A stretch of DNA of 64,000 nucleotides. It comes from Amphibacillus sp052055485. Lineage in GTDB: Bacteria > Bacillota > Bacilli > Bacillales > Amphibacillaceae. The stretch lies in assembly GCF_052055485.1 (NCBI RefSeq), contig NZ_CP197171.1:3410001-3474000 (forward strand). The letters are read 5' to 3'. Position 1 is the first letter of the stretch, and each line of letters begins with the position of its first letter. Positions 1 to 8,462 of the stretch are shown here, piece after piece. The notes beneath the pieces were generated by a model. That model saw nothing but the letters and a program-made list of their open reading frames with translations. It was not told the DNA's origin and did not search any database. A program made the position numbers and the translations under genes.

Positions 1-3000
1 TCAAGTGCTTCTACTAATTTCTCATAGCTTGCTTTCGTATAGTCCTCAGCTTTTATATTTTCCGCCTCTGCTACAAGTTCTTCTAAATCTGTCCTATCTA
101 CCTCTGGAACAGAAGGGTGCTTTTCTAATTGATCGATCGCTGCTTGTAAATAATTAATCATCTCTTCCAAATCTTCTGCTGATTCAATTGTTTCAAGCGA
201 CTGTTTGACTTCATCTATGACTTTATTTAGTTCTTCTATTGACGCCTCTGTGTAGGTATCTGTATCTTGAGCAAGCTCTTCTGCATAGCTAATTAAATCT
301 AAAAGTTTAGTCAAATCAATCGTTTCTTCTTCAGTAACTGTCACATAAGCCGTTACTGAAATTGGCTCAAATCCTTCTTCCTCTAAAGTATAAGTGATTT
401 CATATATACCAACTGTATTATGGTCAAATTCTCCTGCATCAATAACGACATCATCGATAACTTGATTTCCTTCTGAGTCCCTTGCTGTAACAATAAGTGA
501 ACTTAAATCAATCTCTTCACCTATTTCAATGGTTGCATCTAAAACTTCAAGTGTTAGTTCTCCTGTATTTATTTTCTCAATTCGAAGATTGTCTAGGATA
601 AATAAACCTTCACCTGTATGTGAATCAAAATCTGCACTGTTTCCATCGTTAAAAATTCCGATATACTGTTGACCATTTTCTGAGCCCTCCACCATAAATG
701 TAGCACGTTTTGTATCAGTTGATGGAGAGAGTTCTTTATTTACACTCAAACCTTGAACATTACTAATGTTTGTTTCATCATTCTCTTGGTCACCAGAAAT
801 GAATCGGTAGGATTCAGATGTCGTTTGGTAATCAAAACTAACTTCATATATTTCTTCTGGTTCAAAGTAAAAATGTTGTGGAATGGTGCGATAGTTCAAG
901 CCGGAACTGCCTGTATTTATTTTCACTGACCAATTCCCATCGATAACATCATCGACTAACTTAGCATCTGCCCAACCTTTTTGTGTATATGGTGCATTTA
1001 ATTCTGATAAGTGAACTCTGTTATCTTCAACACCTTCCGTATTACCAATAACAAATGGATAGATCCCTTGAACAACTGTTTCAAAATCCTGTTCAAATAC
1101 ACTCTCCGAAATATCATTATGAAGAGACTTCTCTACAACTCGAATGTCATCAAACTTCGTCTCACCATCTCCAGCATCTCTACTTAATATTAATGTTGCT
1201 GTGTCTGAATCAGCTGTGAAACTCACTTGCATCCGTTGCATTTTACTGTTGTAACCGTTATTCGTTGCGTGAGAATCTGCCTTAACATAATTCTTCTGAG
1301 TACTCCTAATCGCAAAGTTCTCAACATCTTCAACCACATCAGTCACTTTAAGATAAGCCTTTGCATCACTTTGATTCTCAACATAAACCTCAGCAACATA
1401 ATCTTTACCCGCTTCTAAATCAGTTATTTCCCTAGAAACTGCAGTATCCTCTGTTGGATTATCAAAATTTAAGTAATAGTCACCACTACTTAATTGACGT
1501 GCTGATCCAGTTTGCGAAGTTCGAACAACATCAACGGCAGCAGTATCACCAGAGACTTCCGTGTATTCATCATCAATGCTTGCTGTATTAAAACCCGTAT
1601 CATACACATGAGCCCCTGTACTCCACTCATTGACCACAGGCATTTCCGCTTCACCAGTTACAACAATATAAGGTGTTTCTGGCTCTGCATGAATCGTAAT
1701 TTGATTATCAATCACATCGACTTCTTGCTTGTTTTGACGTCCTTGATCCGTTAATTGATACACTTCCATTGTTGTTGCATTCTGATATTCATCAGGCAAT
1801 GTCCATGTTGTTTCGCCACCATCAACATTATAGTGATACAGTTTTTCGGAGTCTGGTGTTGGTGTTTCAAAATTTTGTTCAACCCAAGGTAACAAATACT
1901 TATTGCCATCAAGAACAACTTGATCATTTAATGTAATAACACGATCTCTTGAGTTATCTTTTCTTGTAACCATCACTTCATCCTCATTACTTGGGTCCTG
2001 AAGTGTAATTTCTTGCTCTAAATTTGTCTTTGTTGGATCCCCTTCAACCGTTTCCCATTGCATAACATAGTATTTTTGTAGAAATTTAGTTGGCAAATTG
2101 GTTCCAAAAGTGTGACGAATGAAATTATCAAAGTTTTTATCTGATTGCCAACCTTCAAAACCAAACAGTTCAAATCCACCTAGCAATGGGTGATCAGCTG
2201 TTCCTGCTTCACCACCATTAGCAGTTGGCCAATTTAAAACCCAAGAATCCTTTTGATGGTTACTAATAAAACGTAAAAGGTCGGAATTAATTCCTTTACT
2301 TGTTGTTCCACCATAGTTTCGATCTGTCGCCCAATGCGTCCATGTGGCAGCATTTGGAACAGATGTACCGAATTCCGTTGTTACGCGTAATCCACGCTCA
2401 ACAAACTGCTCTACAATCCGATTGGATTCCCATTGATCTTGATACCATACGTCTAAATAAACAAAACCAAGTCCTGGTGCTATTTCATGTAATTCATCTA
2501 AACGCTTTGCTCGCTCACCAGATGCTAAATCATAGATTTTATCAATAACATAACCTTGATCTAGCCAGCCCCAGCCTTTCGAACCCGGACCTTGAATTAA
2601 ATCTTCACTAAAATGTTTAGCTTCTGGGTACGTTTCTTGTGCATTAATATGCACTCCAAGTTCTGCATTGTATTTCTCTGCTTCTTGAATTAATAAGTTT
2701 AAATCTTCTGCGCCACCCATCCTTTCTCCAACATCGCCATAATCAGGATGAGCACTATCATGACCTTCATTTCCATAACCTTTTAATAAAACAGGTTGCC
2801 CTAGCCCATCTGTTGCAAGTGCTACTTTTTTAATATTATCTAATGTTTTCAAGAAAGGTTGTTGCGCCTGCGAACCAAAGTTCATCGCAATTCGAGTCCC
2901 TACTTGGTTATTCACTTCATTCCAATCTGGGATTTCCTGCATAATATCACGATAAGCAATAGCTCCATCTTGCCAATCAACCACACCATCATTGTTTATA

Positions 3001-5336
3001 TCCTCTGCAATAGCGATTTTTACTGTTGGTGTATCTGAAGATGGTTCCGGCATAAAGCTACGATGATAATGGAAGGCACTTGAACTAATACCAAGTGTTT
3101 TTGCACCCTCGCCGTTTTCATAGCGATTTGCCACTAAATTGCGGTACCCATCAACTTCAGAACTTGACCACACACCAGCACTTAGCTCATCATTAGATAT
3201 AACGCCAACATAATAACCTTCAGAGCTATCCATATTGCCCATATCTGAGTCAACAGAAATTAAAACATCACCTGGCTGGTTAATATCTCCACTTAAGTTT
3301 GCAAATTTACCTTGAGCGCCTTCTTCAGTCTCATTTACAGAAACGAAATTTAATTGATCAAATTCAACCATTTCTATTTGAGCATCACCTTGATTTGCAA
3401 TTTCCTCAAGCTCATATATAACATGATTGTCGTCAACTTTTAATGATACAACAATGTCTGCATTAATACCTTCATACTCATTATCTGCTGTTAACGTATA
3501 TTTCGCCTCTGAAGCGCTTTCCTTCTCAAATGTAACATCTGGATAGTAAGTAACTCCATTAATTCTAATGCCATAGCTTGGTGTATCTTGTCCATCTAAC
3601 GTTTTTCCATTAACTTCATACTCAACTACACGTGGGAAAATCTCATCGATAGTTACATCCATATAATCAGAGCTAATTTCATTTAATACGGGTTCAGTAG
3701 TGGGTGGATCTGGTAACACTTCTTCAACAACCGTTATATTAGAAATTGTTATATCTGCAGCCCCACGACTTTTTTCAAAACCTATTTGTCCTGCATCTTG
3801 TACACCAGCTAAATTCCATGTATTTACGACTTCATCATCAATATATAATGTTGCCATATCGTTAATGAAACGTACACGTAGTCGGACTGTCTCACCATCA
3901 CCTATTGGTGTACTTTTAGTCATAGAAGTCCATGAATTGGCTGGACCAAAAATTTCACCAAAATAGTCATCATTGGCATCACCTGAACCCACATACGTAT
4001 AAGCATTTTCATCTTGAACACGGTAAAGCATTCCAAAACGATTTAATGCTTCGTCAGACGTAATGTCAGCTTCAAACGAGCCATTTCTTATATTAGGTAG
4101 ATTAGCTAAAACAGCTTTATTCTTACCCGTACCCGTCACATGATACGTTGCTGAGCCATCTTCATTGTAGGTAATAGTCCCATCTCCTTGGATGACTTCT
4201 AAATCCCCTTCTTGAAGATCGGCATTATAAATCTCAACGGGATCTCTTTCCTCCGTTGCTTTTACAAGACTATCTATCGCCTCTCTTAATCTAGAGATAT
4301 CTTGATTCACATGAGCCTCAGTCGCACCAGGATCATCGATTATTTCAATGCCTCTTGCCAATGCCTCACTAAAAGAATTCCAAGAATCGACTGTATAGTC
4401 TTCTTCATTTAGCTTCTCTGCTTCTGCTATCAGCTCATGTAATTCAGATTTATCTACCCCCTCTGTAACCAACTCATCCATACTTGCTTGCAAGGCACTT
4501 TTAGCCTGATCTATTTCCTCTGGTGTGGCATCAGCATTCGCTAATACACTTTTCGCCGCTTCTAATGCGGCACTGAAGGTGTTCCAAGAGTCAGCTGTAT
4601 AGTCCTCTTTATTTAACTTTTCTGCTTTCTCTATAAGTGCTTCTAATTCTAGTTCCTCGTCTTCTGACAATTCTTCATTAGTTTTAATAAGGATTTGAGA
4701 ATCTTCACCACTATAACGCCCAAGTCTTAGTGCCTCAGGATAAGTCGAAAGCTCCTTAGCAGCTTCATCTAAGACGATATTTCCAAATAAATCGTCACCA
4801 TTTAATTCAACGGATAACTCATTATCCTGATAGTCAATTTGAATGGTATAACTATTACCTGGTTCAGGTAGATCCACATCTGGTCTTTTCTCTAACCATC
4901 CACCAGATCCATTAACTTTGTACTCATAGAACCAACCGGACGTATCATAGCCAACAAAAATAAAATTATCTGGATCTTGGTAGTTTGTAAAAAATCCAAA
5001 TCGTGTTGTTTCTCCTGCTGTTTCAGGTATAAATGTATACGACATAGAACCATCAGCACTTACCTCACTATCTTTTTCACGAAAGACAGCTATGTTTTCA
5101 TCATTGTCATTTCCTGCCTCAGTCCCTAAGCGCGTATACATATTTCCATCCTGTTCCACCCATTCATTTATTTCATTACCAGCTGGTGAAAGGGTTTCCC
5201 AAGGACTTTTATCTTCATTGTCAGTCCCAATTGCTAGTACAACAGGTGTTAAATTACTCAACCAAGACGGTAACACAACCATGACGGCTAAAAATAATAT
5301 TAAACTTTTACGCATTATTTGCTTGTACAAGATCAT
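1..5336 (-). CDS. Secreted GH101 endo-alpha-N-acetylgalactosaminidase (3' end outside window)
   Basis: At least 1778 codons, read leftwards off the window. Start ATG at 5336 follows AGGGAGG at good spacing; residues 8-35 form a signal peptide. Order: a concanavalin-like segment (about 60-215), two FIVAR-type helical repeats (about 225-360), a second laminin-G-like domain (about 370-545), a beta-sandwich, then the GH101 TIM barrel. The barrel carries YLDVW, with Asp962 as likely nucleophile, and TTEFG, with Glu988 as likely acid/base. Their 26-residue spacing and the following NHQKDSW and PLLGG segments match the pneumococcal enzyme family. After the barrel come galactose-binding-like sandwiches, a bacterial Ig-like domain and further FIVAR repeats up to the window edge. 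The family releases the core-1 Gal-GalNAc disaccharide from mucin-type O-glycans outside the cell. The surface anchor, if any, lies beyond base 1. Family call sure; exact substrate inferred. Confidence 0.9.
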   Translation of the reverse strand, partial: MILYKQIMRKSLILFLAVMVVLPSWLSNLTPVVLAIGTDNEDKSPWETLSPAGNEINEWVEQDGNMYTRLGTEAGNDNDENIAVFREKDSEVSADGSMSYTFIPETAGETTRFGFFTNYQDPDNFIFVGYDTSGWFYEYKVNGSGGWLEKRPDVDLPEPGNSYTIQIDYQDNELSVELNGDDLFGNIVLDEAAKELSTYPEALRLGRYSGEDSQILIKTNEELSEDEELELEALIEKAEKLNKEDYTADSWNTFSAALEAAKSVLANADATPEEIDQAKSALQASMDELVTEGVDKSELHELIAEAEKLNEEDYTVDSWNSFSEALARGIEIIDDPGATEAHVNQDISRLREAIDSLVKATEERDPVEIYNADLQEGDLEVIQGDGTITYNEDGSATYHVTGTGKNKAVLANLPNIRNGSFEADITSDEALNRFGMLYRVQDENAYTYVGSGDANDDYFGEIFGPANSWTSMTKSTPIGDGETVRLRVRFINDMATLYIDDEVVNTWNLAGVQDAGQIGFEKSRGAADITISNITVVEEVLPDPPTTEPVLNEISSDYMDVTIDEIFPRVVEYEVNGKTLDGQDTPSYGIRINGVTYYPDVTFEKESASEAKYTLTADNEYEGINADIVVSLKVDDNHVIYELEEIANQGDAQIEMVEFDQLNFVSVNETEEGAQGKFANLSGDINQPGDVLISVDSDMGNMDSSEGYYVGVISNDELSAGVWSSSEVDGYRNLVANRYENGEGAKTLGISSSAFHYHRSFMPEPSSDTPTVKIAIAEDINNDGVVDWQDGAIAYRDIMQEIPDWNEVNNQVGTRIAMNFGSQAQQPFLKTLDNIKKVALATDGLGQPVLLKGYGNEGHDSAHPDYGDVGERMGGAEDLNLLIQEAEKYNAELGVHINAQETYPEAKHFSEDLIQGPGSKGWGWLDQGYVIDKIYDLASGERAKRLDELHEIAPGLGFVYLDVWYQDQWESNRIVEQFVERGLRVTTEFGTSVPNAATWTHWATDRNYGGTTSKGINSDLLRFISNHQKDSWVLNWPTANGGEAGTADHPLLGGFELFGFEGWQSDKNFDNFIRHTFGTNLPTKFLQKYYVMQWETVEGDPTKTNLEQEITLQDPSNEDEVMVTRKDNSRDRVITLNDQVVLDGNKYLLPWVEQNFETPTPDSEKLYHYNVDGGETTWTLPDEYQNATTMEVYQLTDQGRQNKQEVDVIDNQITIHAEPETPYIVVTGEAEMPVVNEWSTGAHVYDTGFNTASIDDEYTEVSGDTAAVDVVRTSQTGSARQLSSGDYYLNFDNPTEDTAVSREITDLEAGKDYVAEVYVENQSDAKAYLKVTDVVEDVENFAIRSTQKNYVKADSHATNNGYNSKMQRMQVSFTADSDTATLILSRDAGDGETKFDDIRVVEKSLHNDISESVFEQDFETVVQGIYPFVIGNTEGVEDNRVHLSELNAPYTQKGWADAKLVDDVIDGNWSVKINTGSSGLNYRTIPQHFYFEPEEIYEVSFDYQTTSESYRFISGDQENDETNISNVQGLSVNKELSPSTDTKRATFMVEGSENGQQYIGIFNDGNSADFDSHTGEGLFILDNLRIEKINTGELTLEVLDATIEIGEEIDLSSLIVTARDSEGNQVIDDVVIDAGEFDHNTVGIYEITYTLEEEGFEPISVTAYVTVTEEETIDLTKLLDLISYAEELAQDTDTYTEASIEELNKVIDEVKQSLETIESAEDLEEMINYLQAAIDQLEKHPSVPEVDRTDLEELVAEAENIKAEDYTKASYEKLVEAL

Positions 5337-5346
5337 CCAAACCTCC

Positions 5347-5669
5347 CTAAAATTAACTTGACTATAAGATATCTGGTTGTTCTCGCTTTACACCCCCAAA
5401 CTTATTTTTATTACATCTTTATCATATAAGCATGTAAACGCTTCCACAATAAAGATCTTGTTGAGTTTTTTATGTTTCTTGCTTTTACTAAAAACTTAAA
5501 ACACATCGATAAAAGGCTAATAGAATAAGTTAAGAATTTTACCAAGTATCCTAAAAGGATCATAGCAGGTGTTTACAATCACTAGAGTTGATCAAACCGA
5601 TTTTTGGAAAAACAAATATATACGATGATTAGTGGTAGAAAAGCAGCTGAAAAAAAGATTAGTCAACAA
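5347..5669. other. Intergenic region left of the TnpB element
   Basis: Apart from the GH101 promoter at its left end I see no complete gene. Around 5600-5690 a short open stretch (containing SGRKAAEKK) might be the decayed end of a plus-strand gene, but it has no start and no homology that I recognise. Confidence 0.4.
5410..5446 (-). promoter_or_regulatory. Promoter of the GH101 gene with overlapping cre site
   Basis: On the minus strand TTTACA (5438-5433) and TGTAAT (5415-5410) are 17 bp apart. On the plus strand 5433-5446 reads TGTAAACGCTTCCA, a full match to the catabolite-responsive-element consensus bound by CcpA. It covers the -35 box, which implies repression when preferred sugars are plentiful. 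The promoter hexamers are inferred; the cre match is seen directly. Confidence 0.75.
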
Positions 5670-5719
5670 AAAATAAGACATGGGGCTTGCACTGAAAAAG
5701 GCAAATCCCATGTCTTTTA
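5670..5719 (-). terminator. Hairpin terminator downstream of the TnpB element
   Basis: AGACATGGG (5676-5684) pairs with CCCATGTCT (5707-5715), and on the minus strand the stem is followed by a T-rich run. It would stop transcription from tnpB before the GH101 promoter. Confidence 0.6.
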
Positions 5720-5775
5720 TCACAGATAACCGTCCGTAAAACTCGGGGCAACAACGGGTTTCGCTTTATATTTCA
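5718..5775 (+). repeat. Short form of the composite intergenic repeat
   Basis: Starts TTTATCACAGATAACCGTCC, as the long repeat at 37251 does, and ends TTTCGCTTTATA, as the long repeat ends at about 37527. The middle is missing. The TnpB element right end abuts it at 5781. Confidence 0.55.
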
Positions 5776-5781
5776 ATAATT

Positions 5782-5960
5782 GAACTACTCACCCCTTAAT
5801 TTCTAATGAAATTTGAAGAGGGAGATTCCTAAGAACACCAACCTAATGGTTGATTATTGATTAGGCGATCCCTGTCGTACCGACAGTTAGAAGTCTGATG
5901 GCTTCAACTTCAATATTTTTACTTGCGTTAAGATCTCGATCGTGTGCTCTATGGCATGAA
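5782..5960 (-). ncRNA. Probable omega RNA (reRNA) at the 3' end of tnpB
   Basis: TnpB guide RNAs are made from the 3' end of tnpB through the right end of the element. Here the right end folds into a hairpin (CTCCCTCTTCAAATTTC, loop ATTA, then the partner strand) and finishes in GTAGTTC at 5782. The bases just beyond it (5781 downwards) would be the guide. The 5' limit inside tnpB is a guess from the family. Confidence 0.5.
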
Positions 5961-7015
5961 GGACATTGCCACATGCGTAAGGCGAGATGCTTAACGTCTG
6001 GATGTCGATAGCCACAATGCGAACAAAGTTGACTAGAAGGGAAGTTTTTGGCGATGGCTACGACTTCCTTTCCGTACCACTTGGCTTTGTATTCAAGCAT
6101 CGTACGGAATTCTGACCAGCTGACTTCACTAATGGCTTTTGATAATCGTTTGTTTTTGAGCATGTTAGCTACTTGTAAGTCCTCAATACCAATGATGTCG
6201 TGGTTTTTGACAATTTCAGTACTGACTTTATGCAAGTAATCTGTTCTGACATTTTTAATTTTTTCGTGAATACGAGCGACCTTGACCCGTTGTTTTTGAT
6301 CATTTTTCGCTTCATGAAGGGGTTTTCTATCTTGCTTGGCTTGTTTATATCGTCTGGACAGTTTGCGTTGTTCTTTTTCTAATTTGTTTTCTAGCCTGCG
6401 TAAACATCTAGGGTTCTTATACGTCGTCCCATCTGAAAGTGTGGCAAACGCTTTGATGCCCACATCGACCCCCGTTGATTGCTTCGTTTGAGGGAGTGAG
6501 TCTACCTCTGTCTCAACAAGGATAGAGATGAAGTATTTACCACTTGGATGTCGCCTAATCGTAGCATTTAGAAGGCGTCCATCGACCTCACGGCTTTTAG
6601 CGAACTTGACAAGCCCTAATTTTGGCAGCTTGATTGTATGGCCCACGACTGCGATATTTCCGTTCGTGTGTTTCGTTGTATACGATTGGGTCGGGTTCCT
6701 TTTAGACTTAAATCGTGGGGCGTTCGTTTGTTTGTTAAAGAAGCGCGCAAAAGATTCAGATAGATGTTTGACACTTGATTGAATGGCAATACTATCGACT
6801 TCTTTTAGCCACTCATATTCCTGCTTTAAAGCGGGAAGCTGTTTAGAGCATGAACGATAGTTGAGTCCTTTACCCGTTTCCTTGTAAGTTTCATTCCACT
6901 TGGCTAGAAAGTGATTGAAAACAAACCGTGAACAACCGATCGTTTTATTCATGAGGATTTGTTGTTCTTTATTCGGATAGAGGCGGAATTTATAGGCTTT
7001 ATTGACTAACATCAT
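5861..7015 (-). CDS. tnpB: TnpB RNA-guided nuclease (IS605 OrfB family)
   Basis: 384 residues, the usual TnpB length. The RuvC catalytic residues are intact: Asp184 in GVDVG, Glu278 in IGIEDL and Asp361 in DRDLNASKNI. A zinc finger uses Cys331, Cys334, Cys351 and Cys354. The N-terminal OrfB helix-turn-helix segment (KAYKFRLYPN) is present. TnpB is guided by an RNA from its own 3' end to cut DNA next to a TAM matching the transposon target, which keeps the element in place. ATG 7012 has better spacing to GAGGTGAG than ATG 7015. No tnpA partner is nearby. The gene appears functional. Confidence 0.95.
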   Translation of the reverse strand: MMLVNKAYKFRLYPNKEQQILMNKTIGCSRFVFNHFLAKWNETYKETGKGLNYRSCSKQLPALKQEYEWLKEVDSIAIQSSVKHLSESFARFFNKQTNAPRFKSKRNPTQSYTTKHTNGNIAVVGHTIKLPKLGLVKFAKSREVDGRLLNATIRRHPSGKYFISILVETEVDSLPQTKQSTGVDVGIKAFATLSDGTTYKNPRCLRRLENKLEKEQRKLSRRYKQAKQDRKPLHEAKNDQKQRVKVARIHEKIKNVRTDYLHKVSTEIVKNHDIIGIEDLQVANMLKNKRLSKAISEVSWSEFRTMLEYKAKWYGKEVVAIAKNFPSSQLCSHCGYRHPDVKHLALRMWQCPSCHRAHDRDLNASKNIEVEAIRLLTVGTTGIA

Positions 7016-7079
7016 CTCACCTCACTTAATAGGAATATATGTTCTCATTATATCATAAGGGAGATGTTTTGGCTAGCGC

Positions 7080-7166
7080 CAACCCACATTCATCTCCCAC
7101 TTACTCACGGGGCGATGCCCTTCATGTTCCTAGAAGTAGGAGTCTTCTGTCGGAAATCCGATAAAA
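7080..7166 (+). repeat. Left-end hairpin of the TnpB element
   Basis: Contains CTCCCACTTACTC pairing with GAAGTAGGAG, and an inner GGGCGATGCCC hairpin, then TCTTCTGTCGGAAATCCG. The outer part is nearly identical to 37963-37990. This subterminal hairpin is what TnpA binds in IS605-type elements. Confidence 0.6.
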
Positions 7167-7255
7167 AGGAAAACATTATAATATAGTAATTAGTTATATA
7201 ACCAAGACATTGAGTGAATATATCCGACTTCATTTAAAAGTGAGAATCCAAGTAA

Positions 7256-7302
7256 AAAGCCTGATAATGTTTTTATAAAATAAAACGATTATCAGGCTTC
7301 TT
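7256..7302 (-). terminator. Terminator after yrzB
   Basis: AGCCTGATAAT and ATTATCAGGCT form an 11-bp stem, followed on the minus strand by a T run. It ends the alaS-yrzL-yrrK-yrzB transcription unit. Confidence 0.75.
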
Positions 7303-7393
7303 TGTCATGCTTTTATGTCTAATTAAACAACGAATTAAATAACTTTCCTCTATTTTTTGACTTTATAGAGTCAATCTCTTTTTACACAAATCT

Positions 7394-7672
7394 TTAAAGC
7401 TCTTCATCAATCAATGTATTTAGCATTTCTTCTACAAGGTCCCACTCTTCATCGGTTTCGATAGCAAACAAAGCTAGATCATCTTCATTATCACGTTCTT
7501 CATAACGAAAAGCGAATACTTCTTGTTCCTCTTCATCGGTATCTTCAGCGGCAACCACTGCTATATAGGACTGGTTGTTTTCATCAACATCAAATGTGAA
7601 GAGGACCTCAAATAAATGTTCTTCTCCATTTTCATCAGGAATAATAATGCGTTCTTCTTCGGATAGTGACAT
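7394..7672 (-). CDS. yrzB: YrzB family protein (DUF1292)
   Basis: 92 residues, very acidic, beginning MSLSEEERIIIPDENG. The in-frame ATG at 7687 overlaps the ribosome binding site itself, so the second ATG at 7672, which has GGAGG 8 bases upstream, is the start. The C-terminus IETDEEWDLVEEMLNTL is the family hallmark. Function is unknown, although the yrzL-yrrK-yrzB order is conserved in Bacilli. The next gene in relatives (mltG) is absent here and replaced by the TnpB element. Confidence 0.85.
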   Translation of the reverse strand: MSLSEEERIIIPDENGEEHLFEVLFTFDVDENNQSYIAVVAAEDTDEEEQEVFAFRYEERDNEDDLALFAIETDEEWDLVEEMLNTLIDEEL

Positions 7673-7689
7673 AGTGTATACCTCCATTT

Positions 7690-8103
7690 TTATTGGGCAT
7701 CTAAATACCCTTGTAATATCATAACTGCCGCCATTTTATCGATGACTTTCTTTCGCTTATTTCGACTGACGTCTGCCTCTAATAACACCCGTTCAGCAGC
7801 CATCGTTGACAATCGTTCATCCCATAATGTTGTTTTAATCTTAAATTTGTCAGCTAAATAGGTGGCATAGGATTGTGAAATTTCCCCACGTTCGCCGATA
7901 GAGCCGTTCATATGCTTTGGTAAGCCAATCACCACTTCGGTTATTTCATGTTCTTGAATGATCGACTCTATCTCTTGATCGGCTGTTGAAAAATCCTTGT
8001 CATTCCATTTAAGCGTTGTTAGACCTTGGGCAGTCCAACCAAATGCATCACTTATAGCCACACCAATTGTCTTTGACCCAACATCTAACCCCATTCTTTT
8101 CAT
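7690..8103 (-). CDS. yrrK: RuvX/YqgF family nuclease (pre-16S rRNA processing, putative Holliday junction resolvase)
   Basis: 137 residues with an RNase H-like fold. Motifs are GLDVGSKTIGVAISD at the N-terminus, VIGLPKHMNGS with GERG in the middle, and WDERLSTMAA near the end, giving the conserved acidic residues. The start ATG at 8103 follows AGAGGA; an upstream in-frame ATG at 8151 lies inside yrzL and lacks a ribosome site. Family members process the 5' end of 16S rRNA; resolvase activity is often annotated but less sure. One base separates it from the yrzL stop, so the genes are co-translated. Confidence 0.9.
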   Translation of the reverse strand: MKRMGLDVGSKTIGVAISDAFGWTAQGLTTLKWNDKDFSTADQEIESIIQEHEITEVVIGLPKHMNGSIGERGEISQSYATYLADKFKIKTTLWDERLSTMAAERVLLEADVSRNKRKKVIDKMAAVMILQGYLDAQ

Positions 8104-8104
8104 T

Positions 8105-8371
8105 CTAATCCTCTTTATTATGCTCAATATAAAAATGAACAAGTTCTTCAATTAATTCATCTCGATCAAGTCGACGAATCATATTTCTTGCATCTTTATA
8201 TCGTGGAATGTAGGCTGGATCACCTGATAACAAATAACCGACAATTTGATTTATTGGATGATAACCTTTTTCCCGTAACGATTGATATACCGTTAATAGT
8301 ACATCTTTAACATTTTTTTCAATAGGTTCTTCTGAAAAGTCAAATTTCATGGTTTTATCCATTGAATCCAT
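8105..8371 (-). CDS. yrzL: IreB/YrzL family regulatory phosphoprotein
   Basis: 88 residues from ATG 8371 (MDSMDKTMKFDFS), the same length as B. subtilis YrzL. The preceding GGGGTG serves as ribosome site, so the in-frame GTG at 8380 is unlikely. The block NQIVGYLLSGDPAYIPRYKDARN is the DUF965/IreB signature. In enterococci IreB is a substrate of the Ser/Thr kinase IreK and affects cell-wall antibiotic tolerance; its role here is inferred by family. It lies between alaS and yrrK as in B. subtilis. Confidence 0.9.
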   Translation of the reverse strand: MDSMDKTMKFDFSEEPIEKNVKDVLLTVYQSLREKGYHPINQIVGYLLSGDPAYIPRYKDARNMIRRLDRDELIEELVHFYIEHNKED

Positions 8372-8462
8372 GCATAACACCCCGCCTTTAAATTGAAATT
8401 AATCTCTTAGTATTAATTCGATATCATTCTCATTATACCTTTAAATTATTTGAAATAACAAG

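Larger units (their letters stand above)
5781..7160 (-). mobile_element. IS200/IS605-type element carrying only tnpB
   Basis: About 1.38 kb. The right end ends in a hairpin followed by GTAGTTC at 5782. The left end begins near 7160 with CGGATTTCCGACAGAAG, preceded by TTTTTAT, a plausible target or TAM sequence. There is no tnpA, so this copy cannot move by itself. Ends were set by comparison with the mini-element at 37924-37985, which carries both. Boundaries are good to a few bases. Confidence 0.7.

Noticed and set aside
5590..5715. Plus-strand open stretch containing SGRKAAEKK
   Set aside because: It resembles a gene end but has no start, several upstream stops and overlaps the terminator hairpin.
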